Source: Pseudoalteromonas piscicida
GTDB lineage: Bacteria > Pseudomonadota > Gammaproteobacteria > Enterobacterales > Alteromonadaceae
NCBI RefSeq assembly: GCF_002744175.1
Contig: NZ_NKHF01000015.1
Coordinates: forward strand, 1-53,769
Direction of reading: 5' to 3'
Length of the DNA: 53,769 nt
Each line of letters opens with the position of its first letter. Within the stretch, counting starts at the first letter, position 1. Under the pieces are notes generated by a model. That model was not told the origin of the DNA. It saw only the letters and a list, made by a program, of their open reading frames with translations, and ran no database searches. Below, piece after piece: positions 35,029 through 42,670 of the stretch. The position numbers and the translations under genes were made by a program.

Positions 35029-35965
35029 TTTCTATCTCCACTTTTATACAAAATGCGGCTTGCCAAGGCGTATTGATAATGTCTTCGGTAGGTGCAAGTA
35101 ACTCTGCTCGCTGTACCCCTTGTTGATGCAGTGCGCTGTAGAGCCCAGACAAACGAATATCATGGTTAAGCTTATGGTGTGTTTGCAGCCATTGCTGCAC
35201 ACGTTGGGTAACTGCTGCCTTCACCTTGTCTTCGTCGGGGCCGGGATATAAATAAAGTTTGGCATGGAGCGTAAACTCTTTAACCTCAGCTGCCAGCACT
35301 CTTGGTCTATCAGTCAGAGGCCTAATTTCTTCTCTAAACAAATACTCGGTGATCGCGGCGATTTCATCTTGAGTAGGCACGCCGTTACCACGACTCGTCA
35401 GTACCGTTATCGCAACATCACCTGGTGCAGCGTCTTGAAGCCTTGCATTATGACGGCAATGAAGCAATGAAGTGTGCGCTGGTACTAACTCTGATAATGG
35501 AGGAGCAACTTGCAGCAATTCAAATTCTGGAGACTCAACAAAAACATCTTTAACTTGGGGTAGTGCTTTAAGTGTATGAAAACAATACGCACCAATTGGC
35601 CCTGCCGTACTAAACCCTTCTAGTGCCAATTGAATACGCTTTCGAAAACGCTCGTCACACTCGTTTGCTTCTCGCGTCACCGCAAATCGATTGCCAAGGT
35701 AGTCAAGCTCACTGCTTGTCGCTTTTGCCAGCAATACCTGCTGCGCGCCTTCGTTGATTTGTTGACGTAATAGCAACTCTCGATAAGCAAACACTTCCAT
35801 TAGCTTGACTATTGGGTCACTAGGTAATAGCTCAGAGAGATCTGGATTGGCGGCTTCTACTGCCTGCTTGAGTTCGGAATAAAGGGTGTCAAATTCGATG
35901 GGATCGAGTAAATCGGATACAGGTAACTTACTGAGGTCGACCGCACTGAAGTTAGTTAGAGACAT
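35009..35965 (-). CDS. J: Cassette B baseplate wedge protein J
   Basis: This 318-residue J family protein shows LPSDPIVKLMEVFAYRELLLRQ (given in part), QINEGAQQVLLA, STAGPIGAYCFHTLKA and the C-terminal LSGLYSALHQQGVQRAELL. It is longer than copies A and C because of an insertion of roughly 30 residues around position 155-185, which includes Cys and His residues (SLLHCRHNA). The rest is collinear with A. Confidence 0.9.
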   Translation of the reverse strand: MSLTNFSAVDLSKLPVSDLLDPIEFDTLYSELKQAVEAANPDLSELLPSDPIVKLMEVFAYRELLLRQQINEGAQQVLLAKATSSELDYLGNRFAVTREANECDERFRKRIQLALEGFSTAGPIGAYCFHTLKALPQVKDVFVESPEFELLQVAPPLSELVPAHTSLLHCRHNARLQDAAPGDVAITVLTSRGNGVPTQDEIAAITEYLFREEIRPLTDRPRVLAAEVKEFTLHAKLYLYPGPDEDKVKAAVTQRVQQWLQTHHKLNHDIRLSGLYSALHQQGVQRAELLAPTEDIINTPWQAAFCIKVEIEIAGRDI

Positions 35966-36016
35966 AATGGAGCCTGTTGTAACACGGCTCCCTTCAGAAG
36001 CCGTGTAATTTGATGT

Positions 36017-36319
36017 TTAAAGATTTGGTAGTGTTGACTTAATTTCGGCGCGTTTATTCATCCAAGTCTGCTTTGCAGCCACAGCTTTTTCTGACGTTTC
36101 ACCATATTCTGTCACCGCAGCCATATAGTCAAAGAATAAGAAATCAGTGTTTGCGCTGTAATGTTTGCGTCTCAACTCGCTGATTTCTTTAGGGCTGTAT
36201 TCGACTTCACATAAAGCAAAGTCAACTTCAGCTTCTTTTGCAAGATGTGCTGCGTGTGCATCGTCAACAATGCCACCTGCAATTGCTTTACCTGTTGTTT
36301 TTAGTTTTAAAATAGCCAT
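36017..36319 (-). CDS. Cassette A second fibre chaperone
   Basis: This 100-residue protein has a variable N-terminal half and a C-terminal half (FFDYMAAVTEYGETSEKAV) that is homologous to the end of the 104-residue protein at 37330-37644. The two are paralogues, each after a different tip. They probably work as tip-specific folding partners, like Tfa or DUF4376-type proteins; no experimentally known family is visible. Confidence 0.65.
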   Translation of the reverse strand: MAILKLKTTGKAIAGGIVDDAHAAHLAKEAEVDFALCEVEYSPKEISELRRKHYSANTDFLFFDYMAAVTEYGETSEKAVAAKQTWMNKRAEIKSTLPNL

Positions 36320-36321
36320 GT

Positions 36322-37203
36322 TTATGCTCCTTCACTTAAAATTGGACCTACGTGAGTGTATGGGTGGCCGACACTATCAGCCCAAATCATATTGTCACCA
36401 TGGTCGCCCGTGCCAATGTAAGGTAACGCAATAGCCACTTTCATGCTGCCAAGGCCTTTGAAGATTGGCTGATGACACCCTCCCCAACCAGTTCTTCTAT
36501 TCGATTTATATTGCCAACCTTTACCTGCATCTGAGCCATCAACAAAAATTGAAGCTGAGCGATTTTGAGATGGGTAGAATCGTAATGTACCAGTTTGTTC
36601 TAACACATTGACCCAGCAACTTGCTTGCGTTAAAAACTCCCCTTTACTCCATCCAATAAAAGTGTGACAACCCTGATTTAATAGAAAAAGTAATCCATTT
36701 TCTGGGTCATGACTCATTCCTTTACTCACGACAACGTCTAGTAGTAATACTTGATAGTCACTTCCGGAAAAATATTCATTATGAGTGTCTTTAGTACCAA
36801 TTCCCCGTCTCAGAAATTCTTCGTTTGGCGTAAGACCAAACTCAGTCAACTGAGCTAGTGATAGTTTAGTGATAGTTCCCGTTCCCTCGGTATCACGAAA
36901 AAAAAAGCTGCTCCACGGTGCGGCATGCGCCGCAATCACATCAACAGCAGTGCCATTAGGTACATCGGCACAAATATTCTTAAAGTGCTTAGTATCAGAA
37001 AGTGCATTAGGTGCTAAAGGCAAAGCTCGTTGAAAACTTGTAATTTTTGCGTCCACTGCCTGCTCTTTGGCTTGCAAACGGGCATCGACCTCTGCTCTTT
37101 TCGCATCTAATTTCGCCGTAATATCTTGAATTTTATTATCGACAGTTGCAGTGAGGTCGTTTGACGCCTCTATCAATTTGGCAATATCTTGTTCTAATGC
37201 CAT
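36322..37203 (-). CDS. Cassette A second fibre tip
   Basis: This 293-residue protein begins MALEQDIAKLIEASNDLTAT, nearly the same as the first cassette A tip (MALEQDIANLVKSTDALTAV). A coiled stalk with KRAEVDARLQAKEQAVD follows, and then an unrelated beta-rich C-terminal domain (from about residue 70). The shared start suggests that both tips dock onto the same base protein (38441-38986). An intrinsic terminator lies 71 bp before its ATG. This looks like an alternative tip. Confidence 0.7.
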   Translation of the reverse strand: MALEQDIAKLIEASNDLTATVDNKIQDITAKLDAKRAEVDARLQAKEQAVDAKITSFQRALPLAPNALSDTKHFKNICADVPNGTAVDVIAAHAAPWSSFFFRDTEGTGTITKLSLAQLTEFGLTPNEEFLRRGIGTKDTHNEYFSGSDYQVLLLDVVVSKGMSHDPENGLLFLLNQGCHTFIGWSKGEFLTQASCWVNVLEQTGTLRFYPSQNRSASIFVDGSDAGKGWQYKSNRRTGWGGCHQPIFKGLGSMKVAIALPYIGTGDHGDNMIWADSVGHPYTHVGPILSEGA

Positions 37204-37273
37204 ATTTTTTCTCCATATGGTTAATACAGTTTGTAAAAGGAATACTGAGTGCTATCTCAGCGGTAAATCAGGC

Positions 37274-37300
37274 AAAAAAAAGCCCACCAAAAGGTGGGCT
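37274..37300 (-). terminator. Intrinsic terminator between the two cassette A tip cassettes
   Basis: An 8-bp GC-rich stem (37281-37288 with 37293-37300, arm AGCCCACC, AAAA loop) is followed on the minus strand by at least seven Ts. It lies after the first tip/chaperone pair and 71 bp before the second tip gene. The leader between them could hold a weak promoter, but none is convincing. Confidence 0.85.
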
Positions 37301-37329
37301 TTGTCGCCTAAAGTTGTTGTTAAGTCGTA

Positions 37330-37644
37330 CTATTCGGGTTTTGGATAGCGGTTTTTAATGGTGCTTCGCGCTTGCAGCCACGCAGTTTTTGCTGCTTGTG
37401 CTGCTTCGCTGTTTTCACCAAACTCTGCTATCGCAGCCAAATAATCAAAAGCAAGGCCGTCCGATTCACTTTGATAAGAAAAGCTTCGAGCATGCATACA
37501 CTGCGCTAGCAACTGCGCTTGTTTTGCTTCGGCTAGAATACTTGGAATATCAGCGCTTGCTACACCCAAATCTGCCAATGTTTTTTCATCTGCCGGCACA
37601 TTAATTAGTTCATCATCACCGATTTTTAAGGTTTTAATTTCCAT
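37330..37644 (-). CDS. Cassette A first fibre chaperone
   Basis: This 104-residue protein has a C-terminal part (AFDYLAAIAEFGENSEAAQA) homologous to the 36017-36319 protein. The N-terminus (MEIKTLKIGDDELINVP) is different. It follows the first cassette A tip by 10 bp. It is probably a tip-specific assembly factor; family not identified. Confidence 0.65.
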   Translation of the reverse strand: MEIKTLKIGDDELINVPADEKTLADLGVASADIPSILAEAKQAQLLAQCMHARSFSYQSESDGLAFDYLAAIAEFGENSEAAQAAKTAWLQARSTIKNRYPKPE

Positions 37645-37654
37645 TGTGACTCCT

Positions 37655-38431
37655 TTAAGCTGTTGGTGGTGTATATGGATGGTTGATATAAGGTATTGTA
37701 CTTAGTGTTGGTGCTACCCTGTTTTGCTCTGGAATTGGTTTTACGCTCCATTTAGCTGTGTTTTCTTCTCTAATCGTTTCACCAATATAAATAGGTTCAT
37801 GACTAGTACCTTCACTAAAGCTAACATTACCTTTCCAGTTTTTAATCACTCGGTAAGTCACTCCTCCTCCGCGAAGATAAAGGCCACTTAAAGTTGGGTG
37901 CCATGGCCCTAACGACCCATCTCCACCGCCCCCGTAAATAGGCTTATCGGAATCAACTCTCTCTGCATAGCAATTTAATTTAAAAGCTACATGCGATACT
38001 GTAGGTGCATAGCGTTCGTGGAACCTTTTAATATGGAGAAAATTTGCATCACCATCCCATGGAAAAGCATTGCCTTCCAACTCTAGCAAAAGGGCTGCTT
38101 GATGAGAGCGGTTTGGAAAGAAAGGCTTTGTGTCTGAGTTCCACGAGTAGTGCCGTGCTATTGTTAACTTACTCGTGCCTGCAGAATTGCTGGGAAAACG
38201 CCACCATACCGGATAAAAATAATCCTTTGAGCCACCGATAAAAATATCCTGAACATAGCGAGTTTCAGGCATCGCTTCTTGAATGAATTTATCAACGTCT
38301 TGCTCTTTTTTCGCAATACGCGAATCGAACGCAGCCATTTGCAGGTCCAGTTGCTGCGCTTTGCCATCGACTACTGCCGTTAAGGCGTCAGTGGATTTAA
38401 CCAAGTTAGCAATATCTTGTTCTAATGCCAT
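37655..38431 (-). CDS. Cassette A first fibre tip
   Basis: This 258-residue protein has an N-terminal docking/coiled segment shared with the second tip (the first 23 bp of both genes are identical). From about residue 55 comes a beta-rich C-terminal domain rich in aromatic residues and Gly. No family recognised. It starts 9 bp after the fibre base gene and is followed by its own chaperone-like gene. Confidence 0.7.
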   Translation of the reverse strand: MALEQDIANLVKSTDALTAVVDGKAQQLDLQMAAFDSRIAKKEQDVDKFIQEAMPETRYVQDIFIGGSKDYFYPVWWRFPSNSAGTSKLTIARHYSWNSDTKPFFPNRSHQAALLLELEGNAFPWDGDANFLHIKRFHERYAPTVSHVAFKLNCYAERVDSDKPIYGGGGDGSLGPWHPTLSGLYLRGGGVTYRVIKNWKGNVSFSEGTSHEPIYIGETIREENTAKWSVKPIPEQNRVAPTLSTIPYINHPYTPPTA

Positions 38432-38440
38432 GAGTTGCCC

Positions 38441-38986
38441 CTATAAAATTCCTTTGTCCATCAACTCAAACTTTTGTTTAAGATGACGAGTCATATTGTT
38501 AATTTGCGCAGCACCTAGCTTGGCAAGCTCTGGGGCGATAAGAATGTTTAAGTTGACGCCATTATCAACAATGGTAATGGCGTCAGCAGGCACGCCCGTT
38601 AGCACTAAATCAAAAGCAAGGAGCAAATCGACTTCCGCCGATTTATAAGCGATAGGTCTATCTGGCGAAGAATACACTGCAAATAGCACTTCTTCGGTTT
38701 GTCCATCACGCTCGCTTTCAATATAAAAGCCTACTTCGTTGACCCAAAAATTGTGATCGGTATCGTCAATCACACTCATATGAATTTGGGCATTCCCCTT
38801 ATCTTCGCCACTTGCCACCATAATGCGGTGGATTTCTTGTTGCAGCTGGCGGCGACCTTGTTCTGGGGTGTAATTTCCCGTACCAAGGCCTATTTTGCTG
38901 ATCTTCGCCTGAAAGCCATTTTTTTGGGCATTAAATACTGCTTCCAAACCCGCGGTGGTGATCGTCGGCCGTAAAATTGTGCTCAC
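38441..38986 (-). CDS. Cassette A fibre base (tail-collar type)
   Basis: This 181-residue tail-collar protein is marked by ITTAGLEAVFNAQKNGFQ, GLGTGNYTPEQGRRQL and VNEVGFYIES. It starts with GTG at 38986 (AGGAG upstream). It ends in a helical part (AAQINNMTRHLKQKFEL) that would meet the coiled N-terminus of a tip. It is separated from gpI-A by a 375-bp gap that contains a repeat. Confidence 0.87.
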   Translation of the reverse strand: MSTILRPTITTAGLEAVFNAQKNGFQAKISKIGLGTGNYTPEQGRRQLQQEIHRIMVASGEDKGNAQIHMSVIDDTDHNFWVNEVGFYIESERDGQTEEVLFAVYSSPDRPIAYKSAEVDLLLAFDLVLTGVPADAITIVDNGVNLNILIAPELAKLGAAQINNMTRHLKQKFELMDKGIL

Positions 38987-39361
38987 AGCACCTGTCTCCT
39001 TTAGTTAAGTGACACCAATTCGCATTAATTAATACTATTTTGTCTTAATACTTGCTCAATTTACGGGAACTAAGCAGACGCTAACGGCGTTAAAGTTTTG
39101 TATTTAGAGCAACTAACTAGACGGTTTTATTAAGCGCTTTGGTATGAAATAACAGCAAGGGTTCTTTACCAACTGGTAATACCGCTGGGTAAACGCTGAT
39201 GACATCAATTGTATTGGTTCGCTATTCCATAGCGGTTGTAGAGTGCCTTGCTGCGATGGTTATACGTGGCAGTAGAATCTGGCCACTTGAATACGACGGT
39301 TGTTAAAATGCAAAGTGGCCGCAAGCTCCGTCGTAAAGTCACACTTAGCGGCTGGCAACCT
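38987..39361. other. 375-bp non-coding gap interrupting cassette A
   Basis: Genes in the tail operon otherwise mostly abut or overlap, but 375 bp without a gene lie between gpI-A and the fibre base. The right-hand third holds interleaved inverted repeats: GGCCACTT (39281-39288) with AAGTGGCC (39313-39320), and TACGACGG (39292-39299) with CCGTCGTA (39328-39335). This A-B-A'-B' order could form a pseudoknot. The left part is a dispersed repeat copy (39012-39130). No coding remnant is recognised. Confidence 0.6.
39012..39130 (+). repeat. Dispersed intergenic repeat, copy 1
   Basis: This stretch shares an exact 24-bp block (39039-39062, TTTGTCTTAATACTTGCTCA...) with 47794-47817. Matching sequence continues over AGACG(C/T)TAAC and TATTTAG-N2-CAACTAA. 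Its left end, ACCAATTCGCATTAATTAA, matches the inverted right end of copy 2 near 47934-47951 (ACCAATTTGCATAATTAA). It looks like a small non-autonomous mobile or REP-type element that inserted into the tail operon. Confidence 0.7.
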
Positions 39362-40066
39362 TTACGAATTAGTAAAATAAATCCGCCTCACTGCATGACG
39401 GCGATTATTCATGTGAAGCGCAATTTTCGCAGTGATTTCTGACGCCGGTGCTTTGACAGCCTCAGTTTTTAGCGCTTTTCTCGCCACCTGTAACCCACTG
39501 GTAATGGAGGCCGTTTGTAGCCCCAGCTGTACTTTAGCTCCGACTAAAAAGTCAAAGTGGGAACGCTTGGGTTTTGTACTTTCGGTCACCTCTCTAACAG
39601 CTTGATATAACTCAGGACTTAAGAGCACCGCATCACTGGTATACGGTATTTCGTTTGCCCAAGCTATAAACATAAAAGTATGGGGTTGCTTTGACTGATA
39701 AGGCGCCAGCGCAATATCATCAATCTCTTGAAACCATTCAAAGAACTCCACACTCACCCCTAAGGATGCCAATGCTCGTTTCACTGAGCCAACTGTGCCT
39801 TTGTGTTTATGCACTTTAACGGAATTAGCAATGAAGGCTCGCTTAGTATCTAGCGGCCAACTTTCATCCCATTTATCGACTGATAGCGACCATGCAAGCC
39901 AGGGCAGTAATGCTTCTGGGCAAGTTGCAGGGTTCCATTGCTTTCCAATGTACTCAGGCATTGTTGGGGTGAGCTGGAGCTCGTTGGGTAGCTCCTCTAC
40001 CTGTGCCGCGATATTGCTTACCAACGGCGATGTGCCAGGAGGCAGTAAGTTATGATAACGGGTCAT
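39362..40066 (-). CDS. I: Cassette A baseplate protein I
   Basis: This 234-residue protein shows the full gpI signature: CPEALLPWLAWSLSVDKWDE, SVKVHKHKGTVGSVKRAL and FEWFQE. It is the shortest I in the cluster and the closest to P2 gpI. It lies 8 bp after gpJ-A. Its stop is the last coding position before the 375-bp gap. Confidence 0.92.
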   Translation of the reverse strand: MTRYHNLLPPGTSPLVSNIAAQVEELPNELQLTPTMPEYIGKQWNPATCPEALLPWLAWSLSVDKWDESWPLDTKRAFIANSVKVHKHKGTVGSVKRALASLGVSVEFFEWFQEIDDIALAPYQSKQPHTFMFIAWANEIPYTSDAVLLSPELYQAVREVTESTKPKRSHFDFLVGAKVQLGLQTASITSGLQVARKALKTEAVKAPASEITAKIALHMNNRRHAVRRIYFTNS

Positions 40067-40074
40067 AATTCACC

Positions 40075-40917
40075 TTATTCTGTTGGAAAGTGCAGTTGCA
40101 CAGTGCGGCAATATGCTGCATTTTTGGCACTCGGTAATACGTCATCCGTCATAGAGCGTAACTTCACCTTCCTCACCCCTCCTTGGTGCAGCGCATCAAT
40201 CAACCCAGAACTTGGCACTTCCTTGCCGAGTAAATAGTGAGCGTGAATAAACTTGTGAACGGCTTGACGAATGGCAACTTTGACCTGCTCGGTATTAATA
40301 CCTGCATTAAAGTAAATATCTGCCTCCACAGAGTAAGTCATGGGCTCTACTAAGTGCACACGAACTAGATCTGTCAGTGGCCTAACGTCCTCGTTATTTA
40401 AGTACCGTAATACATCGCTGCGCAGTGCTTCTTTTTCTGCAACTGAATCGACGTCTGCAACAGGCAGAATATACACCTCAACTATGCCGGGTGTTGTCGA
40501 CTCCACGAACACGTCTTTCACTTTTGCTGAAGCGGTAAATGCGTGGTATTGATATGCACCATCGGTGCCTGCCATAGAGTGACTTTCGAGCGAGAGCGGA
40601 ATACGTTGACGATAGCGTGCGTCAGGTTCATTTTCTTCTCTATTGACTCCAAACAATACTCCCAAATGATCTAAATCACTGCCCGTTGCATATGCGACCA
40701 TCACAGATTGTGCAGCGTCATTGACACGTTGGCGTAGTAACACTTCTCGGTAAGCAAACAGCTCCATCAGTTTAATTGCTGGATCTGAGGGCAAAAATGA
40801 ATAATCAGGAAACTGTAGCTTAAGCTGTTCCTCTAATTCCTGATAAATGCGCTCATAACTGACTGTCTCCAACACATCAGGTGCGGACAGGCGCGTCAAA
40901 TCGATAGCATTATTCAT
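40075..40917 (-). CDS. J: Cassette A baseplate wedge protein J
   Basis: This 280-residue J/gp6-like wedge protein shows LPSDPAIKLMELFAYREVLL, RQRVNDAAQSVMVAYATGSD, LDHLGVLFGV, MAGTDGAYQYHAFTA, KDVFVES and GLIDALHQGGVRKVKL. It starts at ATG 40917 after a GGAGAAT site. It is the first baseplate gene in the transcript, directly after the lysis genes. It is the copy closest to the P2/pyocin J proteins. Confidence 0.93.
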   Translation of the reverse strand: MNNAIDLTRLSAPDVLETVSYERIYQELEEQLKLQFPDYSFLPSDPAIKLMELFAYREVLLRQRVNDAAQSVMVAYATGSDLDHLGVLFGVNREENEPDARYRQRIPLSLESHSMAGTDGAYQYHAFTASAKVKDVFVESTTPGIVEVYILPVADVDSVAEKEALRSDVLRYLNNEDVRPLTDLVRVHLVEPMTYSVEADIYFNAGINTEQVKVAIRQAVHKFIHAHYLLGKEVPSSGLIDALHQGGVRKVKLRSMTDDVLPSAKNAAYCRTVQLHFPTE

Positions 40918-40976
40918 GCTATTCTCCTTTTAAAATGGTTGGATAAAGAGAGCCGAAATGGCGTTGAGTGGTATGC

Positions 40977-41225
40977 CTACACGTCTACTCTGCGTGTGCT
41001 AAGCAAGGTATCTAGCTTTTTATCTATGGAGTCTAGGCGCTTTTCAATACGCTTCTGATCTTCTTTTCGGATTTGCTTAAGATGATCGAGCTCTTGAGAG
41101 TTGGTAGTGATCCTTTTATCTAAATCCCCAAGATATATGATACTGGACACCAACAACACTATGGTGGTCAGAATATGAGCCAAGTTCAATTCCTTCTTCA
41201 TTTGCCATTGTTCAGGATGATTCAC
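40977..41225 (-). CDS. Small membrane-anchored coiled-coil protein of the lysis block
   Basis: This 82-residue protein has one TM helix (about 15-34) and a long charged coiled-coil (LDHLKQIRKEDQKRIEKRLD). The start overlaps the holin stop by 4 bp. It resembles small DUF2730/XhlA-type lysis proteins; it could also be a minimal inner-membrane spanin, but no outer-membrane partner lipoprotein is seen. Confidence 0.7.
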   Translation of the reverse strand: MNHPEQWQMKKELNLAHILTTIVLLVSSIIYLGDLDKRITTNSQELDHLKQIRKEDQKRIEKRLDSIDKKLDTLLSTRRVDV

Positions 41226-41629
41226 TTGCTGACTCCTTTAACTTTTTCGACCGTACGCAGCCCTGCAAGTCCTAGCATGGCAAGCGTCAACTCTAACATC
41301 ACGTCTAATGGCAACTCTGGCGTTCCTTGCTCCGGCATTAACCACTGTAAAATGGGGTTAATGACAAAAGAAAATAAAAAGCCAAAGCCACATACCCACA
41401 TTAAAAATGGTCGAGCGCCTGCCACAAAAACACTTCGGTGCGCTGCCTGCACTTGGTTGATCTGCGCTTGTACTAAGGCATGTTTTGCAATCAGCCGCGC
41501 TTTGAGGTGCTCTTGCTTTAATACTTCCTCTTCACTGGTAAACAGCTCATCTAAGATGTTGCCAATCGCCTCTATTGGCGCCACCGTTTTAGCGGAGAAA
41601 AGGCTAGCTAATAGACTCATGCTTGCCAT
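41222..41629 (-). CDS. Holin (3TM GTA-holin-like)
   Basis: This 135-residue protein has a helical N-terminal half (about 1-65) with the pattern EEEVLKQEHLKARLIAKHAL. Hydrophobic segments follow (about 70-98, FLMWVCGFGFLFSFVINPIL; and about 108-125). This matches the 3TM holin family common next to GH24 lysozymes. Together with the lysozyme it should allow release of the tail particles by lysis. It overlaps the lysozyme stop. Confidence 0.85.
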   Translation of the reverse strand: MASMSLLASLFSAKTVAPIEAIGNILDELFTSEEEVLKQEHLKARLIAKHALVQAQINQVQAAHRSVFVAGARPFLMWVCGFGFLFSFVINPILQWLMPEQGTPELPLDVMLELTLAMLGLAGLRTVEKVKGVSK

Positions 41630-42036
41630 TCTCCACTAATCATTTGTTGCGCGAGCTCCTGCGCACGACTAGGCACCTGCTTGGCCCATCGGCTGTCAAG
41701 CATTTCAAGCGCTGCAGTATCAAAGTCGCCCTTTTCTACCGCCTTCAACATCCGTGTAAAATTGAGTAACCCTGCGCTCCCTAAATTAAACGCCATATTT
41801 ACCAACACAGCCATCCGTGCTTCATTACAGTACTGCGTATTTACTCTGCGTGAGACAGCCGCTTTAGCATTTTCCACATCACTGGCCAATAAGGATTCGG
41901 CTTCCTCTTCATCAATGCCTTTATCATCAAGATTGCGACCATAGCCGATGGTTAATTTTCCAGCAGTGCACAAATAAGGAAACTGACGAAACCCTTCATG
42001 CTTTTTGATCTGTTCAACGGTATTCATTACAGACAT
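41617..42036 (-). CDS. GH24 phage lysozyme (endolysin)
   Basis: This 139-residue lysozyme of the T4/RrrD family has catalytic Glu14 in KKHEGF, then Cys at the position of T4 Asp20 and Thr29 in LTIGYG. The spacing is E-8-C-5-T. T4 lysozyme Asp20Cys is known to stay active and natural E-C-T lysozymes exist, so the enzyme should be functional. The rest (MVFNLGSAGLLNFTRMLKAV-like) is normal. No signal peptide or SAR domain is visible, so it needs the holin. It is the third gene of the predicted transcript. Confidence 0.93.
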   Translation of the reverse strand: MSVMNTVEQIKKHEGFRQFPYLCTAGKLTIGYGRNLDDKGIDEEEAESLLASDVENAKAAVSRRVNTQYCNEARMAVLVNMAFNLGSAGLLNFTRMLKAVEKGDFDTAALEMLDSRWAKQVPSRAQELAQQMISGEWQA

Positions 42037-42057
42037 ACAATCCCCCCATTTTTACTA

Positions 42058-42414
42058 CTATGCAGACAGATTTACCATTAAGCTCTGCTCTGCTTTTAAC
42101 AACCAAAACTCCATTGAGCGCTTACTGTCAAAGCCCAATGCTTTCGCTGCATCAACCACTTTGTTATGCATCATATACTTTGCTCGAATGGCACGTTTAC
42201 ACTCGGGTCGCAGTTGCTCAATTGAGGCTGTCAGTTGTGCAATTTCGTCTGGTACATGCATTTGCTCCGCACTCACATAACGACTTGATGTACTGCCTAT
42301 GGCTTCTGTTGCCGCCTGACGGCTAAACCCTTTACCCAGCTCCTTGCTACACCAAAATTTGCCCCATCGCTTCAACGCTGTACGCACCTGTTTAATTGTC
42401 ACTTGTTTGTTCAT
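42058..42414 (-). CDS. Possible Q-like antitermination protein
   Basis: This is a 118-residue basic protein with an N-terminal ALKRWGKFWCSKELGKGFSR region and a C-terminal helix-turn-helix-like part (RAIRAKYMMHNKVVDAAKAL, then LGFDSKRSMEFWLLKAEQSL). The layout resembles phage antiterminator Q family proteins, whose C-terminal part looks like sigma region 4. It overlaps the XRE gene by 23 bp and precedes the lysis genes, the position of Q in many phages. If right, it would let polymerase pass the intrinsic terminators found at 37.3, 24.9 and 19.2 kb. No test was possible here. Confidence 0.55.
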   Translation of the reverse strand: MNKQVTIKQVRTALKRWGKFWCSKELGKGFSRQAATEAIGSTSSRYVSAEQMHVPDEIAQLTASIEQLRPECKRAIRAKYMMHNKVVDAAKALGFDSKRSMEFWLLKAEQSLMVNLSA

Positions 42415-42670
42415 CGTGGATTTTTCCTATCACTTCTAAAATATCGAGTAAGTACACATCTTCAACTAGGCCAATCACATCATTCCAACGTGGGCTATAT
42501 TCCCTATTTTCCCATCGTCTTAACGTGCGCTCTTCAATCCCGTAGTGTGCAGCAGACTCTGCTTGTGTGTAGCCTCTGAGCTTTCTTGCAACACGCAGTA
42601 TTTCTGCTCCCGTCGGTGCTGGTTTGTTTTGACCCACCAGCCTAGATGTGGTTGTGTTTATAAGTGTCAT
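42392..42670 (-). CDS. XRE-family regulator at the head of the tailocin operon
   Basis: This 92-residue protein has a helix-turn-helix of the XRE/Cro type (EILRVARKLRGYTQAESAAH, then GIEERTLRRWENREYSPRW). It has no protease or ligand domain. It is the first gene of the minus-strand cluster, with AAGGAGAA before the ATG. It likely controls entry into tailocin expression, either alone or with the candidate LexA box at 42920-42935. Confidence 0.85.
   Translation of the reverse strand: MTLINTTTSRLVGQNKPAPTGAEILRVARKLRGYTQAESAAHYGIEERTLRRWENREYSPRWNDVIGLVEDVYLLDILEVIGKIHDEQTSDN

Noticed and set aside
39248..39442. 64-codon plus-strand frame in the cassette A gap
   Set aside because: It extends into gpI-A antisense, has no family resemblance and covers the inverted repeats; likely chance.
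41175..41639. 154-codon plus-strand frame opposite the holin
   Set aside because: It runs antisense across two clear lysis genes and shows no known motif.
12137..42670. Complete prophage
   Set aside because: No capsid, portal, terminase, integrase or replication gene is found; only tail, lysis and regulatory genes are present, which fits a tailocin.
12137..42670. Extracellular contractile injection system or MAC-type array
   Set aside because: No AAA+ ATPase, no toxin cargo and no multiple sheath or tube paralogues are seen; the gene order is P2-like. A link to the metamorphosis-inducing arrays of P. luteoviolacea cannot be shown from this sequence.
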